Below are positions 23,061-35,800 of a stretch of DNA of 64,000 nucleotides, piece by piece. This DNA is from Stropharia rugosoannulata (taxonomy: Eukaryota > Basidiomycota > Agaricomycetes > Agaricales > Strophariaceae), in the NCBI GenBank assembly GCA_028532985.1, contig JANCIK010000011.1:62001-126000 (forward strand). Direction: 5' to 3'. The notes under the pieces were generated by a model. That model was not told the DNA's origin. It saw only the letters and a program-made list of their open reading frames with translations, and did not search any database. The translations under genes and the position numbers were made by a program. The stretch's first letter is position 1, and each line of letters starts with the position of its first letter.

Positions 23061-23650
23061 ATGGACGACATTTCCCGGTCTCCAGATATAGAAATATCTG
23101 CAGGCCGCGCAATTTCCTATCAACACAGTATGGCTACCTAACTACCTACTGTTCACTGTTCTGATACTAACTCGACCCTTTTAGATGAAGACAACTACTA
23201 TGTTGTCCTTATTGGTCGTGCTAGTGCTGTTTCCATGAACATTCTCAATATTCGCAGATCTCGCTGCGCTAATTTCACTACATGTACGGCCGCTATTGCA
23301 GACTACACAACAGCATTAGGGGCAGGACAAGTAACCCAGGTAGATTATGTACACTAGCGCTTCCTTGTATCCGTAGATAGTTTAGCAACCTAGTAATCCA
23401 TGTTGTAGCCCATTGCGCGGGTATATATCACTGTTCAACAATCATAAGTCAACTATACTTGTACCTCTCTCTGACATTAGTGCTGAATCATATTGTATGC
23501 CTAAGTTTCATTCTCTGGCTAGTTGTGAATCTATTTCGGTATTCTCAGTGGAAGCTCAGTAGTCACGAGGTATTGCTGCCTGAGGCCGACACAATACTGC
23601 TACATCCCCTCTGTCTTTTGCATCCCATCACAGTGGATTATCTCTTCTAA
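23061..23650 (+). CDS. Unknown protein, 107 aa, giant-element cargo
   Basis: Three exons: 23061-23127, 23185-23339 and 23549-23650 (324 nt). The sequence D-N-Y-Y-V-V-L-I-G-R-A-S-A-V-S-M-N is well formed and followed by several Cys residues; the last exon is Leu/His-rich. The 209-bp second intron is long for this locus, so an unspliced 79-aa form ending at 23357 is the alternative. The TAA stop (23648-23650) shares its last base with the ATG of the next gene. Function unknown. Confidence 0.45.
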
Positions 23651-25192
23651 TGGGTAGACAGAAAACTTCTTTATCTAACTCACAGTCACATGAATTAAAG
23701 CCAAAGTATCCCATTGGACCTGATGGCTTAAATCGCAACCAGCGATACTATCGGAAAAAGATGAAAAAAGAAAAGGATAGACAGGTCAGTAAGGCGCTCT
23801 CGGCTCTGTAACAGCGGAAAAGACAAAGTATCTAAGCTAATTTACCACAATTACAAATAGGACAGAGCTGCGGTATTGTTCAGCTTTTAGTAGAATGCGC
23901 AAATGAATGCTGACACTAATACAGTCAATGTTGCCTGGTAATCATGGCAGTGGCCATGAGACTGAATCTGTTACAGTGGTTTGTACTCATGTTACGACTT
24001 ACATATATATATTTTATAAATCTGATGTGTTTATTAGGACAATAGAGAAGACCGCACCCAATATAAACTGAAGCCTGTCTTCTTTGAGGACAACTGGAAT
24101 GACTCTCAGGTATTGAAGACGCCCTCTCCAGCACCTAGACAGGTTATATCAAGTTACATGACATCCAACGAGCCAGAGCAGATGGATCCTCTCTACCACA
24201 TGCAGCCCAGCCAGGATAATACTATTTGCACCGCAAATGGCACCTCTGTGCGAGTACCAAACCAGATTACTCGGCCTGGAGTGCCATTTATGCAACTACC
24301 TCCTTCACATATCTCTACGCACAATCACTCTAATGTTAGCATCTTGAGCGCCTCAGAAAATACATTCCCAGAAATGACTGGCGACAAGTTAAGCGTCGAT
24401 TTGCCGCGGTCTTCCCAGCACCGTCAGCTGCAACACATCCAGTTAGAGTCTCCTTATCTAGTACCTCGTTCTCAGACTCAGACACTTTCACATTCGTTGG
24501 TGGCTTCACCAAGTGAATTCAATCACTCTCGTCATGTAACCGCTCCAAATTATGTCCTAAAACATGGGGACATTCAAGGTAAGTGATATCTTCTACAAGC
24601 CAAGTAACTTCCACATAACCACTATTACACAGTTAATCATCTTCCCCAAGATGTGCCCGGTCCTGGCCGCCGCATCGCCGAAGCAGTACAGTCAGGAGCT
24701 GCTCATGATGATCCACTTCCTAAGGTCATACCAAAAGCAGATAAGACAAGAAATGACCATTTACTCGGCCTTGTGCCCCGCGACGAATACGACATCTATA
24801 ATAACTATTTGCATCTGCGGAGCTGTATTAGCACATGGTCAAATACCATGGGTGGTATGGACAACTGGCCAGATACATTGGAGCAACGGTTTCAAACCGC
24901 AAAGTTGGAGGGTCTCGAATCCCTGCGGCATTTTCAGCATAAACTTTTCAACCTTGAGACTCAGGGACGACATAATATGGCTTCATTGACCCTTACCACG
25001 TACGGCTTGCCTAAACGCCCAGAAGCAGTTCCATATCTCTGGGGCCTACACCGCGATCTAGTTATAGTGGTAAGTAGGGGACTTACAATCCTAGAGCTTT
25101 GTGCATCTATAGTACAACATTCTATGTTTACACTTGGAAATGGTGAGTGGATTGAACCCTTCAGAAGCAACTCATATCTCATAATTATTTGA
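23650..25192 (+). CDS. Unknown basic/low-complexity protein, giant-element cargo (exon model partly open)
   Basis: First exon 23650-23784 encodes a basic segment with P-I-G-P-D-G-L-N-R-N-Q-R-Y-Y-R-K-K-M. Exon 24038-24578 (D-N-R-E-D-R-T-Q-Y...) and exon 24633 onward (P-G-P-G-R-R-I-A-E-A) join in frame. A small exon at about 23927-23980 is possible between them. The middle is Ser/Pro/His-rich; the C-terminal part (N-N-Y-L-H-L-R-S-C-I-S-T-W-S-N) looks globular. The frame ends at 25192 but a donor at about 25073 (GTAAGT) makes the C terminus uncertain. Possibly a DNA- or RNA-binding accessory protein, judged only from its basic start. Confidence 0.45.
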
Positions 25193-26998
25193 TAGAAAGC
25201 GACGAGGCAGACGAGGACAATGTTGCAATGTACCTCATGTCTCCTAGTAGGCCTGAGGAATGAAATACAACATGACATTACATCTACATACAGCACCAGA
25301 CCTGTTACTAATGCATACTTATGTCGAGACAATTGAAATTTCTGCTTGAGAACCGTTTTACAAAACTCAGAATCATCATAAGTAATCTTAGGGGATATAA
25401 ATACGACTTTGCGATGCATCAATGCGATGTTCAATGAGTCATTATGACTATAAGCTGTGAAAATGACATCACTTTAAGACACAGAAATTATGATTTATGA
25501 TGATCACTCTCTAATTCTGATGGACTATTATGACATTATGACAGGTCATTATGACTATAGCAAGCATTATTTCAGCATTATTACGTCTTCATAAAATATG
25601 TGGCAATCCAAAAACTTGTCCATGAGTGCAATAGCTAATATTTCTTCACGTCACAGTAGCACAATAATGACTATGAGATACCAACACATACTTAGGTCTA
25701 TTTATTTTCTGTGCTCATATCACCCATACTTATGAAATCCCAGCCCTTCTTTCCTATGATGTTGTTCACCTCCTCTGTGCCGTGTTCCCTTGTATGCGCA
25801 TGGGGATCTCCCTGCAGTCGACGACGCAAGCATGCACACATTGAAGCAAGCACGCATGCACACAAACACAAGCAGGCAGGTAGGCACACATGCACGCACG
25901 CAAGCACACATGCACGCACGCAAGCACACATGCACGCACACACGCACACATGCACACATGCACACGCATGTACCTATGGACAAGGACAAGAATGGGTCAT
26001 GAGAGGCCATGGAGTAACAGGGAATAACCCGTGCAGATAGGCAAGAAGACACATTCTATCTGGTATCTAAGTATGTACATACCATCACTCCTTGTTGATC
26101 GGACCTACACAGTGGCTACCCCATATGGTGCATGACTGCCCGATGGGACACACTGTATGTACATAATACATAATAAGCACAGATACAGTCACATACTGTA
26201 TGGTATATGCTGGAATGTTGTTCATGACCGATGGTGGTCCAGAAATCCCACCAGGCCAAGCTACCTCACAGGTGTGGAAGAGATCCTGGATACAACAAGT
26301 GGCTAGAATAAGTGTTATTACGTCCTTGGGCCATCACTGTCAGTCTGTCACCAGCCATCACCTGGATCTCTGATCATCATGTGCCACAATTGTCTGAATG
26401 AATACACACTGTGAAACATGCTGCTTATGCGTGTGAAGATGAAATATGTGTGTGCGATGACGCATAAGACAGCTTGGCTAGATTACATAGCTTGGTGTGT
26501 AGTTTAGATGCATGTAGTACACCAGTATCACCTAGAACTATGAGTTACATGATTTGTAGTATAATGATATGCTGCTGAATGTAACACGTAGACAGATTGG
26601 CTTACCGATTTCTGTAGCTAGCGTGCGGAATATTTATTCCAGACGGTCATGGCAGTGTTCTGCATCAGAATTAAACATGCCGTGTGCCCCGTAGGGCTGT
26701 ACATTATGATCAACTTTGTTTCAGAAGGCGGTGCAAGGTGGAGTGCTTTCAATAGAATTTCTGATTTACCCCGGTTCAAACAGGCTGGGAAGGCCTCATG
26801 TATTCGGCAGAGCATTTGCCAAGGATAGTCCGGAGAATGGGTGAAGCACTAGGGCATTTGCGGATATTGAACAAGAACAGCTGACATGAACATTTAGGAA
26901 TTCTTGGGACTCGACGATAGTAATTACGATGCTCTGCGGATGCAGGTCAAGATTTTAACTACATAGAATGAGACGTTCTACTAAGAAAAAAATAAGAA
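25193..26998. other. Intergenic with microsatellite, no gene recognised
   Basis: AT-rich spacer containing the CA-rich repeat at 25,836-25,971. Remaining short frames have no supporting motif. Confidence 0.4.
25836..25971. repeat. CA-rich microsatellite (ACACATGCACGC type)
   Basis: Degenerate repeats of GCACACATGCACGC and GCAAGCACACATGC. It generates Cys/Val/Ala- or His/Thr-rich spurious frames on both strands. Confidence 0.9.
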
Positions 26999-28538
26999 TC
27001 ATCTAAGGTGCTGGCTGTAGAGCATCTGTTGTTGCATTTGTTCAATCCTTTTCTCTGCATCAGCGAGCTGTTGTTGAAGATCTTCGTTCTGCTTTCTAGC
27101 TCTTTCAAGCTTTTCTTCCCTTTCAACAGCATCTTGATGCCTCGCCTTCAAGAGATTCGTGATTTTCTGGTTGAAATCATTTACGTGGCTTTGAGACCAA
27201 TCAGGTGCTTCTTCAAGAAGGCGGGGGGAAGTGTAGTGAATCGTCGGATGCCTGGCAGAGATATGCTGCGCTCCAATAAAAAGCCAGTATGTTGTCGCAG
27301 CGGAAATATCCTCGGCCTGTAAGTATTGTTAAATGCTTAATTAGAGGACTACAGTAAATGTATCTTGATTAAAACTCGCCTTTTCAAGAAGAGAGTTCAT
27401 CATTTTGAGGAACTTGGTGCTGGCTATGCTGACATTCTCTATCGAGTCAGGCTTTTGGTGCCGTCTCACTACCTCTGTCATTAAGTAAATTAGTACCTAC
27501 AGCCGTCATTTAGCTAAACTGGTACATACTGTGTATCCTTCCACCTCACATTGCTCCCTGAACATGTCCGTAGATAGGATTATTCTCGTTGGCGCGGACT
27601 CGGTATGAGATGGATTCTTGGGACTGAACGTGAGTTCCAAAAGGCGACGATTCAGGAATACTCAGACTCGAGAGGTCCCCGCTTGGAGATGTCATTGGGG
27701 TTGGTAAATCTGTAGCCGTCGATTGAAATAAGTCATTGGTACTGTCAGGAGTGGATGTCGGCCCTATTCCGAAGTCAGTGAATATTGACTCTGTCACAGA
27801 TGAAGTATCTCGTACCAAAGGGCGAGCTGGTGCTCTCTCCCAACAAACGAGGATCAATGGATGCATTGTCTAAGCCAAACCTACGGGTGCGATGAGTAGG
27901 CGTTGAGAATTCTTGCGCGCTTGGTGGCCTTAATGGCAGTCCCGAACTAAAAATTGGAGGTTGTAGGTCATTTGGCGACAACGTCCCATTAACAACAGGT
28001 GGCTGAGCAGGGGAGTAATCCTGTAACTCCTAACATAACAATCATAGTTAACAAAGAACTTCGTGAACGTAAATAAACTCACATTCAAGATAGATTGCTC
28101 CTGTAAGTATGTTTTACCCTTTCTCGAGTGTGTGCACTGCGAAAGCAATGGTCGACCTTCACATATTCTACACCGCCTGGGAGATCGGACTGCCTTACTT
28201 GCTGCATGCAGCTATAGAGACTAAGATCAAACTCACGTTGCTTGTCATGAATTACTTCCATACCTTCTGCGCACTTCGTCCAATATGTCCTGTCGCAGTT
28301 CAGGTCTAATATAAGCATAAGTAAATAAGTAATCTCTGACAGACATAATGATATCTTTATAACTAAAATACCTTACCTGGCGGCCCCTGGAGGGAGTGAG
28401 CGGAATGTCTGTCTGGATTTCATGTGCCTTCGTCTGCTTCTTTGCTCCGTGTAGTACACATTCAGCTTGAAGAGGCTTGTTTGGACACTTTTGACATCTC
28501 TGTGGAGCTCTTTTCCTGGCCTTAGACGGGCTAGCCAT
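26999..28538 (-). CDS. Unknown Cys-motif plus coiled-coil protein, giant-element cargo
   Basis: Exons 28538-28377, 28289-28264, 28211-28157, 28100-28083, 28029-27816 and 27763 onward join in frame. Downstream, an exon ending at 27380 joins the last exon 27316-26999 through a GC-AG intron (donor GCGAGT at 27379). The link between the exon starting at 27763 and the one near 27,480 is not resolved, so the gene could carry a lesion there. The N terminus is basic with C-Q-K-C-P-N-K-P-L-Q-A-E-C, a possible zinc site. The centre is Pro/Ser-rich. The final 60 residues are a clear coiled coil (E-R-E-E-K-L-E-R-A-R-K-Q, then Q-Q-L-A-D-A-E-K-R-I-E-Q). Function unknown. Confidence 0.5.
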
Positions 28539-28849
28539 TCTATAGTCAGGAAGGAGAAGATATAGCCTAGTAAATGAAGTAGTCAGTTGCCACGTATATA
28601 ATGACGCCCAAGAGAAAAGGGAAAGCAAACATATCTCAACACCTTAGCCACGCTATTATATATGTACTGTTGTAAGTTATAATGCAGTGTGTAGTAGTAG
28701 ATACAGTGTAGAACTTACTACAATTCCGTCCAGGACTCTTCTGTACTGGACCAGGTTTAGGTTTAGCATCGTACTAAAGTACTTTTAGCTGTGCAGGTGC
28801 TTTTGGAGAAAGAGTCCTCTAAATTTCTACCTTTCTCTTTGGAACAGTC

Positions 28850-29390
28850 ATGTCAAATACCGAGCACATCTCTCATGCGAACAACATTTGTGGAAGCCCT
28901 GACTGCAGAAGTGAAATCTGCAACTTGTATCCAGCTGTGATACTGTATATCTTCTATGGAGTAAGTTAAAGTACACCCCATATCCAGTATGCTAATTTCT
29001 GTCTTTCAGGCTGGGAATGAACTACCGCTACGTTGGTTTGGCCGGCTCCGTGATGGCAAATTTTGTCTCAACGACGATCCATACCTGTGCCATCTCATTC
29101 AATTTGACACCCACGCCTTATCAGTATACTCCTGCTACGATGAGCCTCGTTGGGAGGAGTTCTCTCCTCGGACAGTGATCTATACCGACATAGAGAACCT
29201 AGACATTCCATTTGTTCTACGCTGGTCTACTCTTCAAGATAGTGAATGTTGGGGCATTAATCACCTCATACAGCAGATTCACAAACATATTGACTCGCAC
29301 CCTATTCCGGATTGCTACTTGGATCCCGATGAGACGACGCAGGGTGATAGCTCAGATGACCAAGAGGAGGATACAGAGAAAACAGATTAA
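28850..29390 (+). CDS. Unknown protein, 163 aa, directly upstream of KDZ transposase
   Basis: Two exons, 28850-28960 and 29010-29390, with a 49-bp GTAAGT...TTTCAG intron. The N terminus has C-G-S-P-D-C-R-S-E-I-C, a possible metal site. The body is rich in Asp, Trp and Tyr, and the tail is very acidic (D-D-Q-E-E-D-T-E). Same strand as the transposase, 235 bp upstream of it, so a role in transposition is possible but unsupported by any recognised domain. Confidence 0.6.
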
Positions 29391-29624
29391 GTAATATTGT
29401 ACAGTCTGACTACGCTGTACTGTAGCTAGCCAGATTCAATGTTACTACTACACATTGTTATAGTAGCAATTACACTGTAGTATGTACCATGTAGCCAACA
29501 CGGTACAGTGTAGCACTCTGAGTAGTCCGCCGTCTGTACCTGGTATACAGTCTGTTATGAATAGGTGACAAAGTCACTGTTGTGGTAAGACGCTCAGCTG
29601 TGGTCCTGCCAGCTAGAAGTCACC
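29391..29624. other. Spacer with TACAGTGTAG-like motifs
   Basis: The spacer before the transposase contains TACTGTAG, ACACTGTAG and TACAGTGTAG, close to the subterminal motif. It could be promoter or transposase-binding sequence; this is inference from the motif alone. Confidence 0.35.
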
Positions 29625-32600
29625 ATGGAGTATTCAACCTCTCATATCACTCTTCCTCGAGCTTCTTTGAATCCAGATGAACAGATATCGCTTGAACAAG
29701 TGCACAAGGGCTTGACCAGTCTACCAACACCTACGCGAAAACGTCGTAGGATCCATAAACCAACAATCCACGATGCAGAAGGTCATATAAAACGAGTAAA
29801 ACCGCCTCAACCGCCTCAACCACCTCCAGCAAGAGTGCCTCCTCCCCGCCCCACTGATAATCTATCTCCTGGAGATATTAGGGCTTTGTTATCTAAGAGC
29901 ATTGGTGAAGACACACCGGACACAGAAACCTTCCAAGAAATACCAAATGAAACCGACATCATTGAGTATCCCTCCGAGTCAACTCAAGCAGCAAATCTGG
30001 CCAACTCAGACAATGAGGGCCCTCAAGTTCACGAAGCTTCCTTTAGTACTCAGTCGCAATCCTTCCCTTCTACAATCGAGTCCGACCCACAGTACTTGGA
30101 GTCCTATGAACAGTTCTTCAACGCAGTGATCAGTGGAAGTCTTGCATTCTATCAGTTGTCCAAGAAGACCTTTGTGGCAAATGGCTGGAATCGGCAGAAA
30201 GGGGAAGCATCAGTGAGCAAACTGGATATTAAAGGATTAATGAAGAGTAATGACCTCACCTAAATCCCTAGCCGCTTTGGTACCACATTCACGCTGATAA
30301 AGATGATCAAGACTCCATTGCAATATGTCTCTGCCCTGATGCAAAGAGGAACTATACCTGCTTTCATTCACGTTTTATTCACGAGCATGGAGCACTATTT
30401 TTTCCAGATGTTCCTGGAATACCTTGTAAGAGCTCTACGGCTTCTGACGAGAGTCTGTACAGCTAATTCTATCTCCAGTACATCACCAACAGCCTAAGAT
30501 TATTCTACGGTATCCATGGGGTGACAAAGAGCACTCAGAGTACATAAACTATATTTCTGTTCCTCCTCCACGAGATGCGACAATCAAGAACTCCACTGTT
30601 GTTGAGTACACAGGCAAAGATGATGGGTCAGGCGTATGGAAGTGTATGTTAGACTCGGCACAATCATGCCCTCATATTGTGTTAGCACGACGTACCTTGA
30701 ATCATAACGAGAGAGGGGAACAGGTGGACGGAAGTACCATATTGCTTCCTCATATTGAAGGTGCATGTATTACTCAATGAAAAAATGAGAGTTAACTTAA
30801 AATTTACATTATAGCTAGGAAGATTCAACGTTCCGCAGACGGTGCTGACCTCACAGATACCGCAACTTCGTATTTGCCTGTTCCACCACCGCAATGGGCC
30901 AAGCTTGAGTCGGATAGGCCAACGTGACAACCCTCAGTCGACTACAATGGAGTTGTACTGAAGCTTTCTGGGTCAGCATCATGCAACTGCCAGTCCCCTC
31001 GATGTATGTATGACTCGGCGGTCCCAATAGAAACAAAAAAATGCGTCATCTATGGTCTCATACGGTCCTGGGAAGCTACAATCGAGGTTCAGAAATGCTC
31101 GGTGTGTCGGCTGCTACGCATTGGACCAGATTGTGGGGAATTGGGCCTATTCAACTTCAACAACAGAATATTAGTCACTCACGATGTTCTCAATGACTAT
31201 ATTAGCGCTGTTTCGACTTCGGAAACACCGTTCACAGGCTGGGTCACCGTGATAACAAGATGCTATACTCTGGTACAGCCAGCACCGCAACGCTTTCTTG
31301 ACCAGAAGAGGTTCAGAGATGTGTGGTTTTCATACGCAAAGCTTATGGACTTCGGGGATGACATGATCTGTCCTAAATGCGGCCCATCCCCATCCGCTGT
31401 CATATGGGATGGTGTCTCCATCTCTTTTAACAGGAAGATGACTCTGCCTTCATTGAGACCCCCTACCACAATTACAGCATCCTCTCCTACATATGCAGAC
31501 ACAGTACGCCTAAAGGAGACACAGTGTATTCCGGATAAGGATCTCAGGAAGCGTATTCGTTATGCTATTAAAGGTTCCTCACTAGCAGCTGGTTTGCCAA
31601 CTCCACAGGATCGAGATCTCAGCAGCTCAGATAGCGATGCAGAGAATGTTCAGAGGGCCAGAAAAGAAGCTGTAGAGAAGCAGAAGGAGGCGCTGAACCA
31701 TCGATTTAAGCTACTACCTGGACTTATTGACGACTTGTTTAAACTAGATAAATCTCTAGGTAACTTTTTCAGGGACCATTTTGGACCGGAGGCCGTTCTG
31801 AATGGTCAAATTCCGGTGTACTTCTACAAAGATCTGATGCTACAGGTAATTTCATACTTTTGTGTACAGTAAATGAGGCTTATTCTCGATAGATCTCTGC
31901 GGAGGAAAACGCCGTACAGATGATGAACGGCCGCTCGCTACCCTTACTACGTCAATTTGTCCAGTCCCCCTGCTATGTGACATCTTCAAAGCTTATTCAT
32001 ATACCCAGCCTGTACCATGTTCTTGATTATGAATTGACCGAACAAGGCTCGTTTACCTCAGGAACACTTGCGTTGTGTCAATGGCTCTACATACGGGGCG
32101 AAACTGTACGCCGTCAATTCATTGTTCACCCTGAGACCATGCCACCCGCACCTGTAGATAAATCCACGGGAGAGAGTTGGAGAAAGGCATGGAACATCGA
32201 ACACTTTGGTCATTTCAATACTAATGTCACTTCTTAGACCGGATGTTATTATGCAATGCCGCAAATTCGAGATAGACCCTCTTACCCTCAGCTTAAAGAA
32301 GGCAGCAAGGACACGAGCGCCGATAGGAAGGAGGGCTGTTGAAAGTATTATTCTACCTACAGTCCTCGGAAACTTACGGGCGGAATCATGGTGTGCTGGT
32401 GTACGCACAGCATCGCATACGGCTTTCATTGCATCCCCATTGGTGAAGGACGAAATGACGTCTTTTCAGCAATATATACAAGATGGGAGAAGGCACCATC
32501 CATAGTGGTGTATGACTTCGCTTGTGAGTTGCAACCATATTGTATGCTCAGGGAGCCGGCCTTTTTTCAAAACACTCTGTTTGCCATTGATGATTTTCAT

Positions 32601-32828
32601 GCTGCAGATCATACAAAGTGCGCATCAGCGTGCTTCCTCAAAAGCTACAAAAAGTCAGATCCTCCACTTCTCCGAATAAATACAAGCGCAGGAGAGTGTG
32701 GAAATCAAGGACTGTCTCGCATTCGAAAATCAATTGGTTACATGGGCCAGGAAAGAGCGATGACACTTACAAAGGTATTCTTGTCTATATGGAACAGAGT
32801 ACGAATTCAAAGGTCCCAAAAATGCTAG
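29625..32828 (+). pseudogene. KDZ-type transposase with SWIM-like and Cys-cluster modules, two in-frame TGA
   Basis: Exons: 29625-30173, 30272-30425, 30479-30760, 30815-31845, 31893-32186 and 32238-32828 (967 codons). The fifth intron is GC-AG. After a disordered N terminus with R-K-R-R-R-I-H comes a SWIM-like C202-x-C204...C213-x-H215, then a Cys cluster (C-N-C-Q-S-P-R-C...C-S-V-C) and C-P-K-C-G-P-S-P-S-A-V-I-W-D-G. The KDZ core follows: L-T-G-G-I-M-V, V-V-Y-D-F-A-C (Asp863), I-D-D-F-H (Asp888) and I-N-T-S-A-G-E (Glu923). These are the expected acidic residues of the family, which catalyses DNA transposition in basidiomycetes. In-frame TGA codons at 30925-30927 (codon 366) and 32340-32342 (codon 805) should abolish the full protein. 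Everything else is collinear, so inactivation is recent, or the sequence has errors. Confidence 0.8.
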
Positions 32829-32859
32829 CTTAACTGAATGTATACCATTTTTAAAGTAG

Positions 32860-35800
32860 AAGTGGACTTGTTGTATGTACAGTAGAGTGTTGAAGGTTTG
32901 CTTTAATGTAGCAAGCCATGCACGGGCTTGGACCGTAGCCTCCATATATATCTACAGTGTACGAGAAATGACAAAGTTACTGTACTTAGACAGAAGAACT
33001 CTGGCTGAGAAAGTCCTCAGCCTGTATAAGGTTTCTTTGAGTCCTGCGGTACTGTAGAGGAGCTATGGCAGCAGTACTGTAGTGCGTCCAGCATGGTGGT
33101 AACGTGTAACAAGTGTACAGTGGCCATGACTCACCAGATGTATGGTACAGTCGATCACAAACAGTACTGTACAGAGGGCATGTTGTCCCTACTGTAGTAC
33201 GCCACGCAGTACTCTGCTGTCTCATCTGTCACGCTGCTTTGAGCGCAGATTAGGTATCTGATTGTCCCTGCACATTCGCCAGTGTGCACGAGCAAGAGCA
33301 AGTTTGCTCACAATTAGTACATGTGTGCCTGTCCTGCAGAATACTGTAGAACATACCCATGACCGTACATTGCCATAGTACTGTAGAGGAGCGAACACAT
33401 GGCAATTGTATTAAATCCTACGGGGTCTTGGCACCAATAGTGACTGTCATCAGGTGAGTGCTACCGTAGTAGTGTACATTCCACCACAAGAGTACAGTAG
33501 CCTACTCTTCACCCTAGTACTGCAGATAGGAGATGAGATGCGCTAGTGTAGTGAGTTACACAGGGCGCTGTCGTGCCTTGCGCTCGCTTCAGTGCAGATG
33601 AAGGGTATCTGTTTGACCCCATACTTTTACCTTCCCTGCACATACGACTCACGCACAGGTGCGTACTGTAGACGGACCATGACATGGTTATTGTAATACT
33701 GTTGTGCGCTGTACTGTGGACGGTATATGGCATACCTACTATACTGAGTCACGCAGGTACTACTGTACCTTCTCTTGCACTCGCTGCAGCGGGGATGAAA
33801 GTATCGATCCGCTCTCGTAGCCACTGCTGTTATCGTTACCGGGCATCCGCAAGCAGTTGTACATTCACACCAGCATACAAGTAGTGCGTGGGTGCAAGCA
33901 GTGGAGACTGACCGGGACCCCTCGTCACCGCACATGAGCTGCCCACGCAAATGCTCGCCACGTGCCGCAAGGTTTGTGTGCCAGCCCAGCAGGCGGGTCT
34001 GCGCTTATGTTCGCATGTCCCACACAGTACTGTTTACATTATGTGAAATTACTACTGTAGAACATACCTAACCGTGTACAATTCAATTTATTCCCCACAG
34101 TATTGCAGAGGAGCAATCGTCTGGTTACTGTATGAAGTCCCACAGGTTACTGTATCATGTCCCACGAGTGACGGTGTTAAATCCCACGGGTCTGTGATTA
34201 CTGTATTATGTCCCACAGGGTCTGTGTATGCATGTCCCGCACAGTACTGTACACATTACGTGAAGTAGGATGGGAATGACTCATGAGACCTGCTGTACAG
34301 GCCGCAACTGTGAACTGTGTACTGTAGAGGTGACATGAGAAGTCTACTGTACTACCGACCAAACTGTGTACAGTACCTTCTCTCGAGGGCATCCGGTCGC
34401 GATTGTTTCGGTATGTGCGTGCACAGGCAACTTACCTATGACCCTTCACTTCCATAGGGGGTCATTCTTCCCAGCATGGGCAGTTCCCAGCGTCGATACA
34501 CAAGCCTGAAGCATGTTTGTTGTCCCCGCCTTCCGGAGTATTTCCCATGGTCTAGCCCATTGCATGATACATGGTCAATAAAATTTTCGACAGGCTATGC
34601 TATGCACCACTCTGTACTCTAAACGGGACCTGGTTGATTTTACTGTATAAATTACATGCTGTGGTTACTGTAGTGAGATTCAAGACCAGAGGCGGTAATG
34701 GTGACTTAGTTCACGGGGTCTTGGCGCATAGTGAAGGTACCGTAACCATAGTCCACGGGATGTGCAGTACAGTAGCGTACAGCTCACACTAGTACAGTAA
34801 ATAGGAGATGACATGCCTAGTGTAGTGAGTTATGCAGGGCGTTACTGTACCTCACGCTCACTTCAGCATAGATGAAGGGTATCAACTCGGACCCATGTAT
34901 CCAACCATCATACACACTGCGCGCACAGGTGGTGTGTGAATGCTAAACAGAATTGTGGTGCACACATGCAGTAGTAGCTGAGTATCTCGGTGTTGTCTAA
35001 TATTTAACATAGGCAAGCCTGGAATGCTTGCTCGCTCGGTGTGGGCTATCATGGTCCATTTGCCTGATTTTCAGTAATACATACTTCAGACTGGCCTTTT
35101 AGTTTGAATGTGTGTAGTAGTGATTCTCGACATGACTAGGCGCTCCTCAAGCGGTGACAATGTACTGCTGAAGGTACATGAAATGACTACTGTACTGAAT
35201 GATACCCTAGCCACTGTTGCTCATGATCCCCCAATGAACGTCCTGCGACCCGACATGTTAAGTCTCAGTGTACTGTAGAGAAGCAATAAATTATCTACTG
35301 TAGTAAGTGACGTCCAGTGTGTCTACGGTGGCTATGACTCAAGAGTTTATGTGGACTATGTACAGTAGAGGTGACATGGTAAGCGTACCTGGTACCCGCA
35401 TTGGTGTGTACAGTAGCGACTCTGATGCGCATACACCGGTGACTGAGGTTTGTTCCCTGTAACACCCACCAACAACCAAACCCCGAACTAATGGCCCCCT
35501 GGATACATCCCAACATCATCACTGCGCTCCCTCATTCCAAAGATAGGGCATAGGAATACCCCTCCGCGTTATCCTGCGTAGTAGAGGGGACCACGCGTAC
35601 AACATTATTCAGCTCCGATTGGTCCCACCTGGTTTAATTTAACACATGTATACTAGCGCATATTGCCGGAAAGACGTGCAGGTGCAGTACAATCATATGC
35701 ATCACTATACTATAGATGAGTGGCTGCTAAAGTAGGTTGCATACTTGTCCGGGGTTTCAGTACAGTATATATTCATAACACCGACGTACTGTGGTGCGCA

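Noticed and set aside
25698..26052. Overlapping Cys/Val- and His/Thr-rich frames on both strands
   Set aside because: Pure by-products of the CA-rich microsatellite.
14942..29390. TET/JBP dioxygenase cargo, known to accompany some KDZ elements
   Set aside because: No HxD...H iron-binding pattern in a suitable context was recognised in any cargo gene.
30925..32342. TGA codons in the KDZ gene as recoded selenocysteine
   Set aside because: Fungi of this group lack selenocysteine decoding and no such structure was seen; nonsense mutation is simpler.
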